The notes under the pieces were generated by a model. The model ran no database searches. It had not been told where the DNA came from and was given only the letters and a program-made list of their open reading frames with translations. Positions 14,115-21,744 of a stretch of 24,007 bases of DNA are shown here, piece after piece; the first letter of the stretch is position 1; every line of letters begins with the position of its first letter. This stretch comes from JAKOQB01 sp036824465 (lineage in GTDB: Bacteria > Pseudomonadota > Gammaproteobacteria > Burkholderiales > Burkholderiaceae_F): positions 1 through 24,007 of the forward strand of contig DAITAC010000066.1 in the NCBI GenBank assembly GCA_036824465.1, in the 5' to 3' direction. The position numbers were made by a program, and so were the translations under genes.

Positions 14115-15209
14115 TCACCCGGCCGCACCGTGCCGCTCGAGCGCGGCGCGGAAGCGCGACAGTTCGAGCAGATTGTCGAGGTCGATCAGGCCGATCAGCC
14201 GTTCGCTATCGATCACCGGCAGCAGGTGGCCGTCGCCTTCGCGCAGTCGCTGCCAGATCGTCTCGAGCGACTCGTCGGCGCGTGCAGTGGCCACATCGCG
14301 CCGCATCCACTCGCCAACGGTGGATGCGTCGCCCTGCGCGCTCAGTCCGCGCAGAAGCGCCGCCTGCGACAGCAGCCCGATGAAACGCTGAGAACGATCG
14401 ATGATGGGAATATCCTTCTGCGTGCCAGAAAGCGTCAGCGACACTGCATCAGCCAGCGTGTTCTCGGGCGCAAGCGTCCGGAAGTCGGTCACCAGCACGC
14501 TGCGCAAAGGCATGCCGGCGAGCGCGGCGCGCAGCTCGACATCAGCCGCCTCCATCGCCGCGCCGATCCAGATGAACAGCGCGATCAGCATCAGCATCGG
14601 GTTGTAGAGCAGTCCCAGCACCGCGAAGAGGACCGCGAAACCCCGTCCGACACGCGCCGCCATGCGGGTCGCACGCAGTTGCCCGAACCGCAGCGCCAGC
14701 GCGGCGCGCAGCACGCGCCCGCCATCCATGGGGAATGCCGGCGTCAGATTGAAGATCGCCAGCATCAGGTTGACCGCAAGGACACTGACCGCGAACGAGA
14801 TCTCCTTCTCGTCACCAGACAGCAGGCTCAGGTCCACTACCTGATCGCCGATCATCAGCGCCAGAAACATGGCGATCACGAGATTGACCGCCGGTCCGGC
14901 GAGCGCGATCACGATTTCCTGCGACGGTTTTTCCGGCATCCCCTGCAGGCGCGCCACGCCTCCGATCGGCAGCAGCGTGATGTCACGCGTTCGGATCCCG
15001 TAGCGGCGCGCGGCCGTTGCATGGCCAAGCTCGTGCAGCACCACGCAGCCGAACACGACGATGATCAGCGCCACGCCGTTCGCGAGCCCTTCGAACGTGC
15101 GCGTATCAGCCCAGGAAATCAACCCGTACCATGCCAGCAGCAGGAAGAAGGTCACATGGACGCGGATCTCGATTCCGGCCACGCGCGCGAGTGTCCACGA
15201 TTGCTTCAT
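14115..15209 (-). CDS. Site-2 protease (M50) with C-terminal CBS pair
   Basis: A polytopic membrane zinc metalloprotease of about 364 residues that would cleave transmembrane substrates. The active-site motif HELGH is at ~59-63 and the second zinc ligand is in NLTPAFPMDGGR (~154-165). Several hydrophobic segments precede residue ~225. Two CBS repeats follow (LVTDFRTLAPENTLADAVSL; IDSERLIGLIDLDNLLELSR), which usually bind adenine nucleotides and regulate activity. I prefer ATG 15209, since family members start close to the SWTLARVAGI strand; ATG 15248 adds 13 charged residues without a better ribosome-binding site. It is 102 bp after yejF, so read-through from the ABC operon is possible. Confidence 0.92.
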   Translation of the reverse strand: MKQSWTLARVAGIEIRVHVTFFLLLAWYGLISWADTRTFEGLANGVALIIVVFGCVVLHELGHATAARRYGIRTRDITLLPIGGVARLQGMPEKPSQEIVIALAGPAVNLVIAMFLALMIGDQVVDLSLLSGDEKEISFAVSVLAVNLMLAIFNLTPAFPMDGGRVLRAALALRFGQLRATRMAARVGRGFAVLFAVLGLLYNPMLMLIALFIWIGAAMEAADVELRAALAGMPLRSVLVTDFRTLAPENTLADAVSLTLSGTQKDIPIIDRSQRFIGLLSQAALLRGLSAQGDASTVGEWMRRDVATARADESLETIWQRLREGDGHLLPVIDSERLIGLIDLDNLLELSRFRAALERHGAAG

Positions 15210-15311
15210 GCGTTTCTCGGTGCGATGCGGCTTTGCGGCTGAGTCCATTGTGCGACGGTTGCCCGCGCACCACTTGCATCAGGTCAGCGAAGGCACCCGG
15301 AATCCGGCCAA

Positions 15312-16901
15312 CTACGCCAGGTGCGCGGCGTCGAGCAGCGCGCGCGTGTATGCGTGCCGCGGATTGGCGAACAGGGCCAGCGCTTCGCCCTGCTCGACGA
15401 TTTCGCCATCCTTCATCACCAACACGCGATGGCACATCGCCCGCATCAGCGCTAGATCATGGCTGATGAAGATGTAGCTCATGCCGTAGTGCGCCTGCAG
15501 GTCGGAAAGCACCTTCAGCACCTGCTGCTGCACGGACACGTCGAGCGCCGACGTGGGTTCATCGAGCACCAGCACCTCGGGACGCAGGATCACTGCGCGC
15601 GCGATCGCGATGCGCTGCCGCTGGCCGCCGGAGAATTCGTGCGGATAGCGGCCGAGCAGATCGTCGAGGCCGGCTTCTTCGCGCAGCCCGACCTCAGCCA
15701 GCATGTCGATGATGCGCTGCCGGCGTTGCTCGGCGCTCAGTTCGGGCATGTGCAGTTCGAGCCCCTCGCCGACAATCTGTTCGATCGTCATGCGCGGGCT
15801 GAGCGATGCAAACGGGTCCTGGAACACCACCTGCATCCGCCGCCGCATCGAGCGCAGCGTGGCACGGTCGGCCGCGTCGATGCGCGTGTCGCCCAGATGC
15901 ACCTCGCCGCCGGCAATCGGCTGCAATGCGAGCAGCGCCATGCCGAGCGTGGTTTTGCCCGAGCCGGATTCGCCGACGATGCCGAGCGTTTCGCCGCGCC
16001 GCAGCTCAAGGGTGGACTTGCGCACCGCTTCGAGCACGTGTTTGCCGAACCAGCCGCGCCGGCTCGCGAAATGCACGTCGATGTTCCGGCCGCTGACGAG
16101 CAGCGGTGCGTCGCCCGCCAGCGGCAGCACTGCGCGCTGCGGCCGGCTCGCGATCAACTTCACCGTGTACGGATGCTGCGGATTGCCGAACACCTCAGTC
16201 GTCACGCCCTGCTCGACCAGCTTGCCCTTCTCCATCACGCCGACGCGGTGCGTGAAGCGGCGCACGAGATTAAGGTCATGCGTGATGAAGAGCAGCGCCA
16301 TCCCCATCTCGCGCTGCAGTTCGTCGAGAAGCAGCAGGATCTGCGCCTGGACCGTCACGTCCAGCGCCGTGGTCGGTTCATCGGCAATGAGCAGCTTCGG
16401 CTTGCATGCAAGCGCCATGGCGATCATCGCGCGTTGCCGCTGCCCGCCCGATAACTGATGCGGATAGACATCGATGCGCCGCTCGGGCTCGGGGATTTGA
16501 GTCTTCGCCAGCAACTCGATCGCGCGCGCGCGCGCCGCGTTGGGCCGCAGGCCTTCGTGCAGTTCGAGCACTTCGCCGATCTGGTTGCCGACCGTGTACA
16601 AGGGATTGAGCGCCGTCATCGGCTCCTGGAAGATCATCGCGATGTCGCGGCCGCGTAGCCCTCGCATCTCGCGTTCACTCTTCGCGCAAAGGTCTTCACC
16701 GCCGAAACGAATTGCCCCGGTGGTGACCGCCGCATCGACCAGCCGCAACACCGACAGCGCGGTGATCGATTTGCCCGAGCCGGATTCGCCCACGAGGGCG
16801 AACTTCTCTCCAGCGGCGATCGTGAACGACACATCGTCAACCACGCGCGCATCGCCGAAGCGGACGACGAGATTCTCGATCGACAGCAACGGTTCGCTCA
16901 T
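15312..16901 (-). CDS. yejF: Oligopeptide/microcin C-type ABC transporter, dual ATP-binding subunit
   Basis: A 529-residue protein with two complete ABC ATPase domains that power peptide uptake through YejBE. Domain 1 has Walker A GESGSGKS (38-45), signature LSGGQRQR (150-157) and Walker B LLIADEP (~171). Domain 2 has Walker A GESGSGKT (310-317), signature FSGGQRQR (423-430) and Walker B VLVLDEP. Each domain has an H-loop (THD, SHD) and an oligopeptide-type C-terminal segment. The length fits YejF. Its ATG overlaps the yejE stop by 4 nt (ATGA). Confidence 0.95.
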   Translation of the reverse strand: MSEPLLSIENLVVRFGDARVVDDVSFTIAAGEKFALVGESGSGKSITALSVLRLVDAAVTTGAIRFGGEDLCAKSEREMRGLRGRDIAMIFQEPMTALNPLYTVGNQIGEVLELHEGLRPNAARARAIELLAKTQIPEPERRIDVYPHQLSGGQRQRAMIAMALACKPKLLIADEPTTALDVTVQAQILLLLDELQREMGMALLFITHDLNLVRRFTHRVGVMEKGKLVEQGVTTEVFGNPQHPYTVKLIASRPQRAVLPLAGDAPLLVSGRNIDVHFASRRGWFGKHVLEAVRKSTLELRRGETLGIVGESGSGKTTLGMALLALQPIAGGEVHLGDTRIDAADRATLRSMRRRMQVVFQDPFASLSPRMTIEQIVGEGLELHMPELSAEQRRQRIIDMLAEVGLREEAGLDDLLGRYPHEFSGGQRQRIAIARAVILRPEVLVLDEPTSALDVSVQQQVLKVLSDLQAHYGMSYIFISHDLALMRAMCHRVLVMKDGEIVEQGEALALFANPRHAYTRALLDAAHLA

Positions 16902-17959
16902 GACTTTCTCGTATCAAACGCGTCGCGCAGCGCGTCGCCAATGAAAGTGAGCAGGGCCATCGTCACGACCAGCAGCACGAAGGTCGGCACGATGATCCAC
17001 CACGAATCGAGGTTGGACTTGCCCTGCCGCAGCAGGTCGCCCAGCGACGGCACCGACGGCGGCACCCCAAGCCCGAGGAAGTCGAGCGATGTGAGCGCCA
17101 GGATCGCGCCGCTCATTCGGAAGGGCAGGAACGTGATCACCGGCGTCAGCGAGTTCGGCAGCACGTGGCGCCAGACAATCTGCAGGTTCGACAGCCCCAG
17201 CGCGCGCGCCGCCTTGACGAATTCAAGGTTACGGTTGCGCAGGAATTCGGCGCGCACGTAGTCGGACAGCCCGATCCAGCCCCAGACCGACAATAGGATC
17301 AGCAGCAGCAGCAGTGACGGCGCAAAGATGGAGGCAAAGATGATCAGCAGGTACAACTCGGGGATCGAGTTCCAGATCTCGATCAGCCGCTGCATGCCGA
17401 GGTCGAGGCGGCCGCCGAAGAAACCCTGGAGCGCGCCCATCAGCACGCCGATCGCAGTGCCGACCACCGTCAACGCCAGCGCGAAGTAGATGCTGACGCG
17501 GAATCCGTAGATCAGGCGTGCCACCATGTCGCGCCCGACTTCGTCGGTGCCCATCACACTCGACTCGCCCGGCGGCGCGGGATTCGGCGGTTTCTGGAAG
17601 TAGTTGAGCGACGTTGCCGAGTGCGGATTGAGCGCATACAGCGCCCAGTTGCCCGGTTGCTTGAAGCGCTCGACGATCAGCGGATCCTTCCAGTCGGTCG
17701 GTGTCTTGAAGTCACCGCCGAACTGCGTCTCGGGCGGATTGTTCAGCACGGGGAGGAACCATTCGCCCTGATACCTGGCCACCAGCGGCTTGTCGTTGCT
17801 GATGAACTCTGCAAACGTCGCCACCAGCAGCATGCCCAGGAAGACCCACAGCGATACATAGCCGATGCGGTTGCGCTTGAAGCGCGCCCACGCGCGCTGG
17901 TTGGGCGAGCGCGGTCGGGAGGCGACCGCCTTGGCGGGTGTTGCGACGACCGCGCTCAC
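16898..17959 (-). CDS. yejE: Peptide ABC transporter permease
   Basis: A 353-residue inner-membrane permease. It has an N-terminal transmembrane segment (YVSLWVFLGMLLVATFAEFI, ~34-53), a large periplasmic loop with the YejE-type WFLPVLNNPPETQFGGDF sequence, and then the BPD_transp_1 domain. The EAA-loop is EFVKAARALGLSNLQIVWRH, which contacts YejF. The start is GTG 17959; it overlaps the yejB stop by 4 nt (GTGA). It pairs with YejB to form the channel. Confidence 0.95.
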   Translation of the reverse strand: MSAVVATPAKAVASRPRSPNQRAWARFKRNRIGYVSLWVFLGMLLVATFAEFISNDKPLVARYQGEWFLPVLNNPPETQFGGDFKTPTDWKDPLIVERFKQPGNWALYALNPHSATSLNYFQKPPNPAPPGESSVMGTDEVGRDMVARLIYGFRVSIYFALALTVVGTAIGVLMGALQGFFGGRLDLGMQRLIEIWNSIPELYLLIIFASIFAPSLLLLLILLSVWGWIGLSDYVRAEFLRNRNLEFVKAARALGLSNLQIVWRHVLPNSLTPVITFLPFRMSGAILALTSLDFLGLGVPPSVPSLGDLLRQGKSNLDSWWIIVPTFVLLVVTMALLTFIGDALRDAFDTRKS

Positions 17960-18990
17960 TTGGCCACGCTTTCGAACTGGACCCGCGGATCGACCACCAC
18001 GTACAGCAGATCGGAGACCAGTTTCACCACCAGTCCGATCAGTGTGAAGAGATAGAGCGACCCGAGCACGACCGGATAGTCACGCCGCACCACCGATTCA
18101 TACGACAACAGGCCGAGCCCGTCGAGCGAGAACAGTGTTTCGATCAGCAGCGCGCCGGTGAAGAACGCACCGACGAATGCGGCCGGGAAGCCGGTGACCA
18201 GCGGGATCAGCGCATTGCGGAAGATGTGCTTGTACAGAACGCGCTGCTGCGACAGGCCCTTGGCGCGCGCGACCAGCACGTACTGCTTGCGGATTTCCTC
18301 GACGAAGGTGTTCTTGGTCAGCATCGTGATAGTCGCGAAGCTGCCGATCACCAGACAGACGAGCGGCAGCGTCAGGTGCCAGAAGTAGTCAGCGATGCGC
18401 GCCGGCCAACTCAACTCTTCCCAGTTGTCGGATGTCAGGCCGCGCAACGGAAACCAGTCGAAGAAGGTGCCGCCGGCGAACAGCACGATCAGCAGCACGC
18501 CGAGCACGAAACCCGGGATTGCGTAGCCGACCAGCACCGCGACCGTCGTTACCGCGTCGAAGTGCGAACCTTCGCGCACCGCCTTGGCCACGCCAAGCGG
18601 AATCGAGATCAGGTAGGAGATCAGGAACGTCCACACGCCGAGCGAGATCGACACCGGCAGCTTCTCCTTGATCAGTTGCCACACCTCCTTGTTCTGCAGG
18701 AAGCTGCGCCCCAGGTCGAACTGCGCAAAACCCTTGAGCATCTCCCAGTAGCGCACGTGCACCGGCTTGTCGAAGCCGTAGAGCTTCTTCAGTTCCTCGA
18801 TCTGCTTCTTGTCGATATCGCGGCCGGCCTTGTATGCGACGCCTTCACCGCGCTGGCCGGCGCGTGCCTCGGCCATGATCTGCTCGACCGGCCCGCCGGG
18901 AACGAACTGAATCACGACGAACGTGACGGTCAGCGCGCCGATCAGCGTGGGCACCATCAGCAGCAGCCGCTTCAGGATGTAGGTCAGCAT
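17956..18990 (-). CDS. yejB: Peptide ABC transporter permease
   Basis: A 344-residue inner-membrane permease of the YejB type. It starts MLTYILKRLLLMVPTL, has the QFVPGGPVEQ segment after TM1, a YejB-like loop ending KKLYGFDKPVHVRYWEML, and the BPD_transp_1 core with the EAA-loop QYVLVARAKGLSQQRVLYKH. ATG 18990 is chosen because the protein then begins at the conserved first helix; the 14 extra residues from 19032 overlap yejA and look unlike family N-termini. It is 7 bp after yejA. Confidence 0.94.
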   Translation of the reverse strand: MLTYILKRLLLMVPTLIGALTVTFVVIQFVPGGPVEQIMAEARAGQRGEGVAYKAGRDIDKKQIEELKKLYGFDKPVHVRYWEMLKGFAQFDLGRSFLQNKEVWQLIKEKLPVSISLGVWTFLISYLISIPLGVAKAVREGSHFDAVTTVAVLVGYAIPGFVLGVLLIVLFAGGTFFDWFPLRGLTSDNWEELSWPARIADYFWHLTLPLVCLVIGSFATITMLTKNTFVEEIRKQYVLVARAKGLSQQRVLYKHIFRNALIPLVTGFPAAFVGAFFTGALLIETLFSLDGLGLLSYESVVRRDYPVVLGSLYLFTLIGLVVKLVSDLLYVVVDPRVQFESVAK

Positions 18991-18997
18991 CGCGATC

Positions 18998-20854
18998 TCA
19001 TCGTTTCGCCGGGTCCTTGATCCACCACGCAATGATCGGCCACGCAGGAGTGTCGACCAGTCCGCTGTCGATGGTGAAGTACTTCGGCCGCGCCGCCGGG
19101 ATGCCGAACTTGTCCCAGTATGAAGCGAGCTCGGCTGCGAACCAAAGCTCAGGCATCTGCCAGTAGTTCCACATCACCACACGGTCGAGCGCGCGGCAGG
19201 CGTCGCGCAGTTCCTGCATTGTCTTCGCGCTGCTCATCGCCTCGAGAATGTGATCGACCGCCGCGCTCTTGACGCCCCGGAAGTTGTTGTTTCCCTTCTC
19301 GTCGGCCGACTTGCTGCTGTAGAGCGTCGTGTAGTCCGCCGCCGAGGGCAGAGTGAAATCGCCCTCGACGATGGTAATCATGTCGAAGTCGTATTCCTCC
19401 AGCCGGCGCGTGTACAGGGCAAAGTCGACCTGCCGCACCCTGAGCTTGATGCCGAGCTTGTCCAGATTGCGCTGCCATGCATCTTCGCGTGCCGTGTTCT
19501 CGCCGGGACTCAGGTATTCGAATTCGAATGGCTCGCCCTTGGCGTCGCGCAGTACGCCCTTGTCATCCAGCTTCCAACCGGCCTCCTCCAGCAGCGCACG
19601 CGCGCGCAACAGGTTCTGGCGCAGCTTGTGGGAATCGCCATCCGTGCGCGGCGCCACAAAGGGCGGGCCGAACACCTGCGGCGGCAGATCCTTGCGAAAC
19701 GGCTCCAGCAGTTGCAGTTCGCCCGGCGACGGCAATCCCTCCGCCGCGAAGTCGGAGTTGTTGAACAGACTGTTGGCACGATGAAACAGGCGGTAGCGAT
19801 TGTTGGTCTCGTAGTCATATGACCAGACAAGCGCTTCCCGCACACGGATGTCCTGGAAGATCGGTCGCCGCAGATTGAGCTGGTATGACTGCAATCCCTG
19901 ACCGGTCGCAGTGTCGAACTGCTGCTTCTTGATGCGACCGTCCCGCCACTTGACTCCCTGATGGTGGCGAAACCACGTGCGCGCGCCGTACACCTTGACG
20001 ATATCGAATTCGCCGGCCTTGAACGCCTCGGTCGCGACCGCCTCATCTTTGTAGTAGCGGTAGACAACGCGGTCGAAATTGAAGAAGCCGCGCCGCACGG
20101 GGTGATCCTTCGCCCAGTAATCAGGACGGCGCTTGAATTCGAGCCGGCGGCCTGAGTCTGCTACCGCGATCAGGTAAGGGCCGCTCGCGATCGGATACTC
20201 GGTGACGATCTCGTCGAAGCGCTTGGCCTTGCCGTCCGGTCCCATGCCCCACTTGCGCGAAAAGATGCGCATCGTCGTGCCAATAGCGAACAGCGTGTCG
20301 TTGCTGCGATCGCGCAGGTCGAAGCGTACGGTGCGCTCGTCCAGTACCACCGCCTTCTCCGCGCCGGCGAAGCCGGTCTGGTAGATCGGCGCTGCATACT
20401 TGCTGGTCAGGGAATCGAAACTGTGCTTCACATCCTCGGCCAGCACCGGATCGCCGTTGTTGAAGCGGGCCTTCGGATTCAGGCGAAACGTGATCGACGA
20501 TTTGTCCGGCGCCACCAGCATCTCCTCGGCGAGCAATCCGTACATCGTCAGCGCTTCGTCGCCGCTGCGGATCGCGAGCGGCTCGTTCATGAAGATCTGC
20601 AGCCCGGCCGGCGCGTTGCCTTTGACGGTGAAGTAATTGAACTTGTCGAAGCTCGAACGGCGGTCCGGATTGCGCAGATACAGCGTGCCGCCCTTCGGCG
20701 CGTCCGGGTTTACGTACTCGAAGTGCGTGAACCCGCGCGCATACTTCGGTTCGCCGAACGCGGCGTACGCATGCACCCATTGCCCATCGGCGGCCGAGAC
20801 CGCGGCGGTCGACAGCGCGAGCAGCAGCAGGCAGAGCGAGGCAATGAAGCGCAT
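18998..20854 (-). CDS. yejA: Periplasmic peptide-binding protein of the Yej transporter
   Basis: A 618-residue SBP_bac_5 family protein that would capture peptides (microcin C-like or oligopeptides) in the periplasm for YejBEF. Residues 1-21 form a Sec signal peptide (RFIASLCLLLLALSTAAVSA, AxA cleavage). Typical segments follow: HAYAAFGEPKYARGFTHFEY, RNPDRRSSFDKFN, SITFRLNPKARFNNGDPV, and near the end DRVVMWNYWQMPELW. The size fits YejA. It heads the yejABEF operon. The ribosome-binding site before ATG 20854 is not obvious. The 180 bp upstream holds no gene; an inverted repeat CGCTTGCACAAGCG (20899-20912) is the only structure I see. Confidence 0.94.
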   Translation of the reverse strand: MRFIASLCLLLLALSTAAVSAADGQWVHAYAAFGEPKYARGFTHFEYVNPDAPKGGTLYLRNPDRRSSFDKFNYFTVKGNAPAGLQIFMNEPLAIRSGDEALTMYGLLAEEMLVAPDKSSITFRLNPKARFNNGDPVLAEDVKHSFDSLTSKYAAPIYQTGFAGAEKAVVLDERTVRFDLRDRSNDTLFAIGTTMRIFSRKWGMGPDGKAKRFDEIVTEYPIASGPYLIAVADSGRRLEFKRRPDYWAKDHPVRRGFFNFDRVVYRYYKDEAVATEAFKAGEFDIVKVYGARTWFRHHQGVKWRDGRIKKQQFDTATGQGLQSYQLNLRRPIFQDIRVREALVWSYDYETNNRYRLFHRANSLFNNSDFAAEGLPSPGELQLLEPFRKDLPPQVFGPPFVAPRTDGDSHKLRQNLLRARALLEEAGWKLDDKGVLRDAKGEPFEFEYLSPGENTAREDAWQRNLDKLGIKLRVRQVDFALYTRRLEEYDFDMITIVEGDFTLPSAADYTTLYSSKSADEKGNNNFRGVKSAAVDHILEAMSSAKTMQELRDACRALDRVVMWNYWQMPELWFAAELASYWDKFGIPAARPKYFTIDSGLVDTPAWPIIAWWIKDPAKR

Positions 20855-21034
20855 CGGGAAAGGCCGGTGAAAGCGGGCGGATCATCGCCCGTGAAACGCG
20901 CTTGCACAAGCGGGAATGTGTTATCGCCGGGAGTCAATGTCACCCGGAATCGCGCTTCTGTTCCTTGTCAGGAGTCGCGCCCGCGGTCTTCCAGAAGTGG
21001 ATACCGATATGTCGGCGCTCCTCCCAACGGCCGC

Positions 21035-21373
21035 TCAATATTGCTGTAGTCGATTGCCTAGGGCCTCGATCAGCAGCGGTAACTCCGATTTCACGGTTCG
21101 CCACACGATCTCGGCGTCGATGTCGAAGTACCCATGAATCAGGCGATTGCGCATCGCGACGATGCTTCGCCACGGAATCTCGCTCAACTCGGTCTGCGTT
21201 TCCTCCGAGACTTTGCTGCCCGCCTCGCCAAGGATTTCAATGCTTTTGACCAGCGCCAATAGCAACATCCGATTCGTATCAAGCTCGTCCCGATCGCGTC
21301 CAGCGACAAACATGGTCGCCTCGCGTGCCGCATCCAGCATATGTCTCAGCCGGATGTGGTCATCACTCTGCAT
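21035..21373 (-). CDS. HepT-like HEPN-domain RNase (toxin)
   Basis: A 112-residue all-helical HEPN protein (DUF86/HepT type). The catalytic motif R-x4-H-x-Y is intact: RNRLIHGY, with Arg75, His80 and Tyr82, followed by the usual FDID. In studied pairs the HEPN member is an RNase that blocks growth, and the partner nucleotidyltransferase modifies a tyrosine near this motif by AMP addition. Its ATG overlaps the partner gene's 3' end by 11 nt. The family includes tRNA-cleaving toxins; the target here is unknown. Confidence 0.9.
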   Translation of the reverse strand: MQSDDHIRLRHMLDAAREATMFVAGRDRDELDTNRMLLLALVKSIEILGEAGSKVSEETQTELSEIPWRSIVAMRNRLIHGYFDIDAEIVWRTVKSELPLLIEALGNRLQQY

Positions 21374-21665
21374 ACTGGACCTCAGCCTGCCGCTGCACTT
21401 CGTCGCGGAAATACCGACTCAGGTCTCCAACGGTTCGCAGGTCCACTGATTTACCACCCAACAGATCGGATAGCTCAACCTCGATCCCGGCCAGGCCGAT
21501 CAGCCCCGGGTGCTGATCTGGCGCGAATTCGACCAGTAAGTCGATGTCGCTGTCAGGTCGCGCGATTCCGCGCGCGGTCGATCCGAACAGGGAAAGGCGG
21601 CGGATCTTGTGGCGACGGCAGAAAGCGGCCAGCAGTTGATGATCGATCGGAAGGCGTGCACCCAT
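21363..21665 (-). CDS. MntA-like minimal nucleotidyltransferase (antitoxin)
   Basis: A 100-residue minimal nucleotidyltransferase. The catalytic signature G-S-x10-D-x-D is complete (Gly28, Ser29, Asp40, Asp42 in GSTARGIARPDSDIDLLVEF). GGAGG precedes ATG 21665. The gene overlaps the HEPN gene by 11 nt and comes first, so the two are made together. In the MntA/HepT system the nucleotidyltransferase inactivates the HEPN toxin by AMPylation. It follows the molybdopterin gene by 79 bp on the same strand, so it could be read from that promoter or its own. Confidence 0.9.
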   Translation of the reverse strand: MGARLPIDHQLLAAFCRRHKIRRLSLFGSTARGIARPDSDIDLLVEFAPDQHPGLIGLAGIEVELSDLLGGKSVDLRTVGDLSRYFRDEVQRQAEVQYAE

Positions 21666-21744
21666 GCGAAACCTCCAAACGCAAGTCTAGAACCTATCTC
21701 ATTAACCCCGGTGGTCGCGGCAGGGTTGCGCCCAGCCCGGCCGC

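Noticed and set aside
16518..16540. CG dinucleotide run inside yejF
   Set aside because: Encodes Ala/Arg within a conserved frame; a composition effect, not a repeat element.
17938..19020. Long plus-strand frame opposite yejB/yejE
   Set aside because: The product is His/Gln/Arg-rich and featureless; the opposite strand encodes well-recognised permeases.
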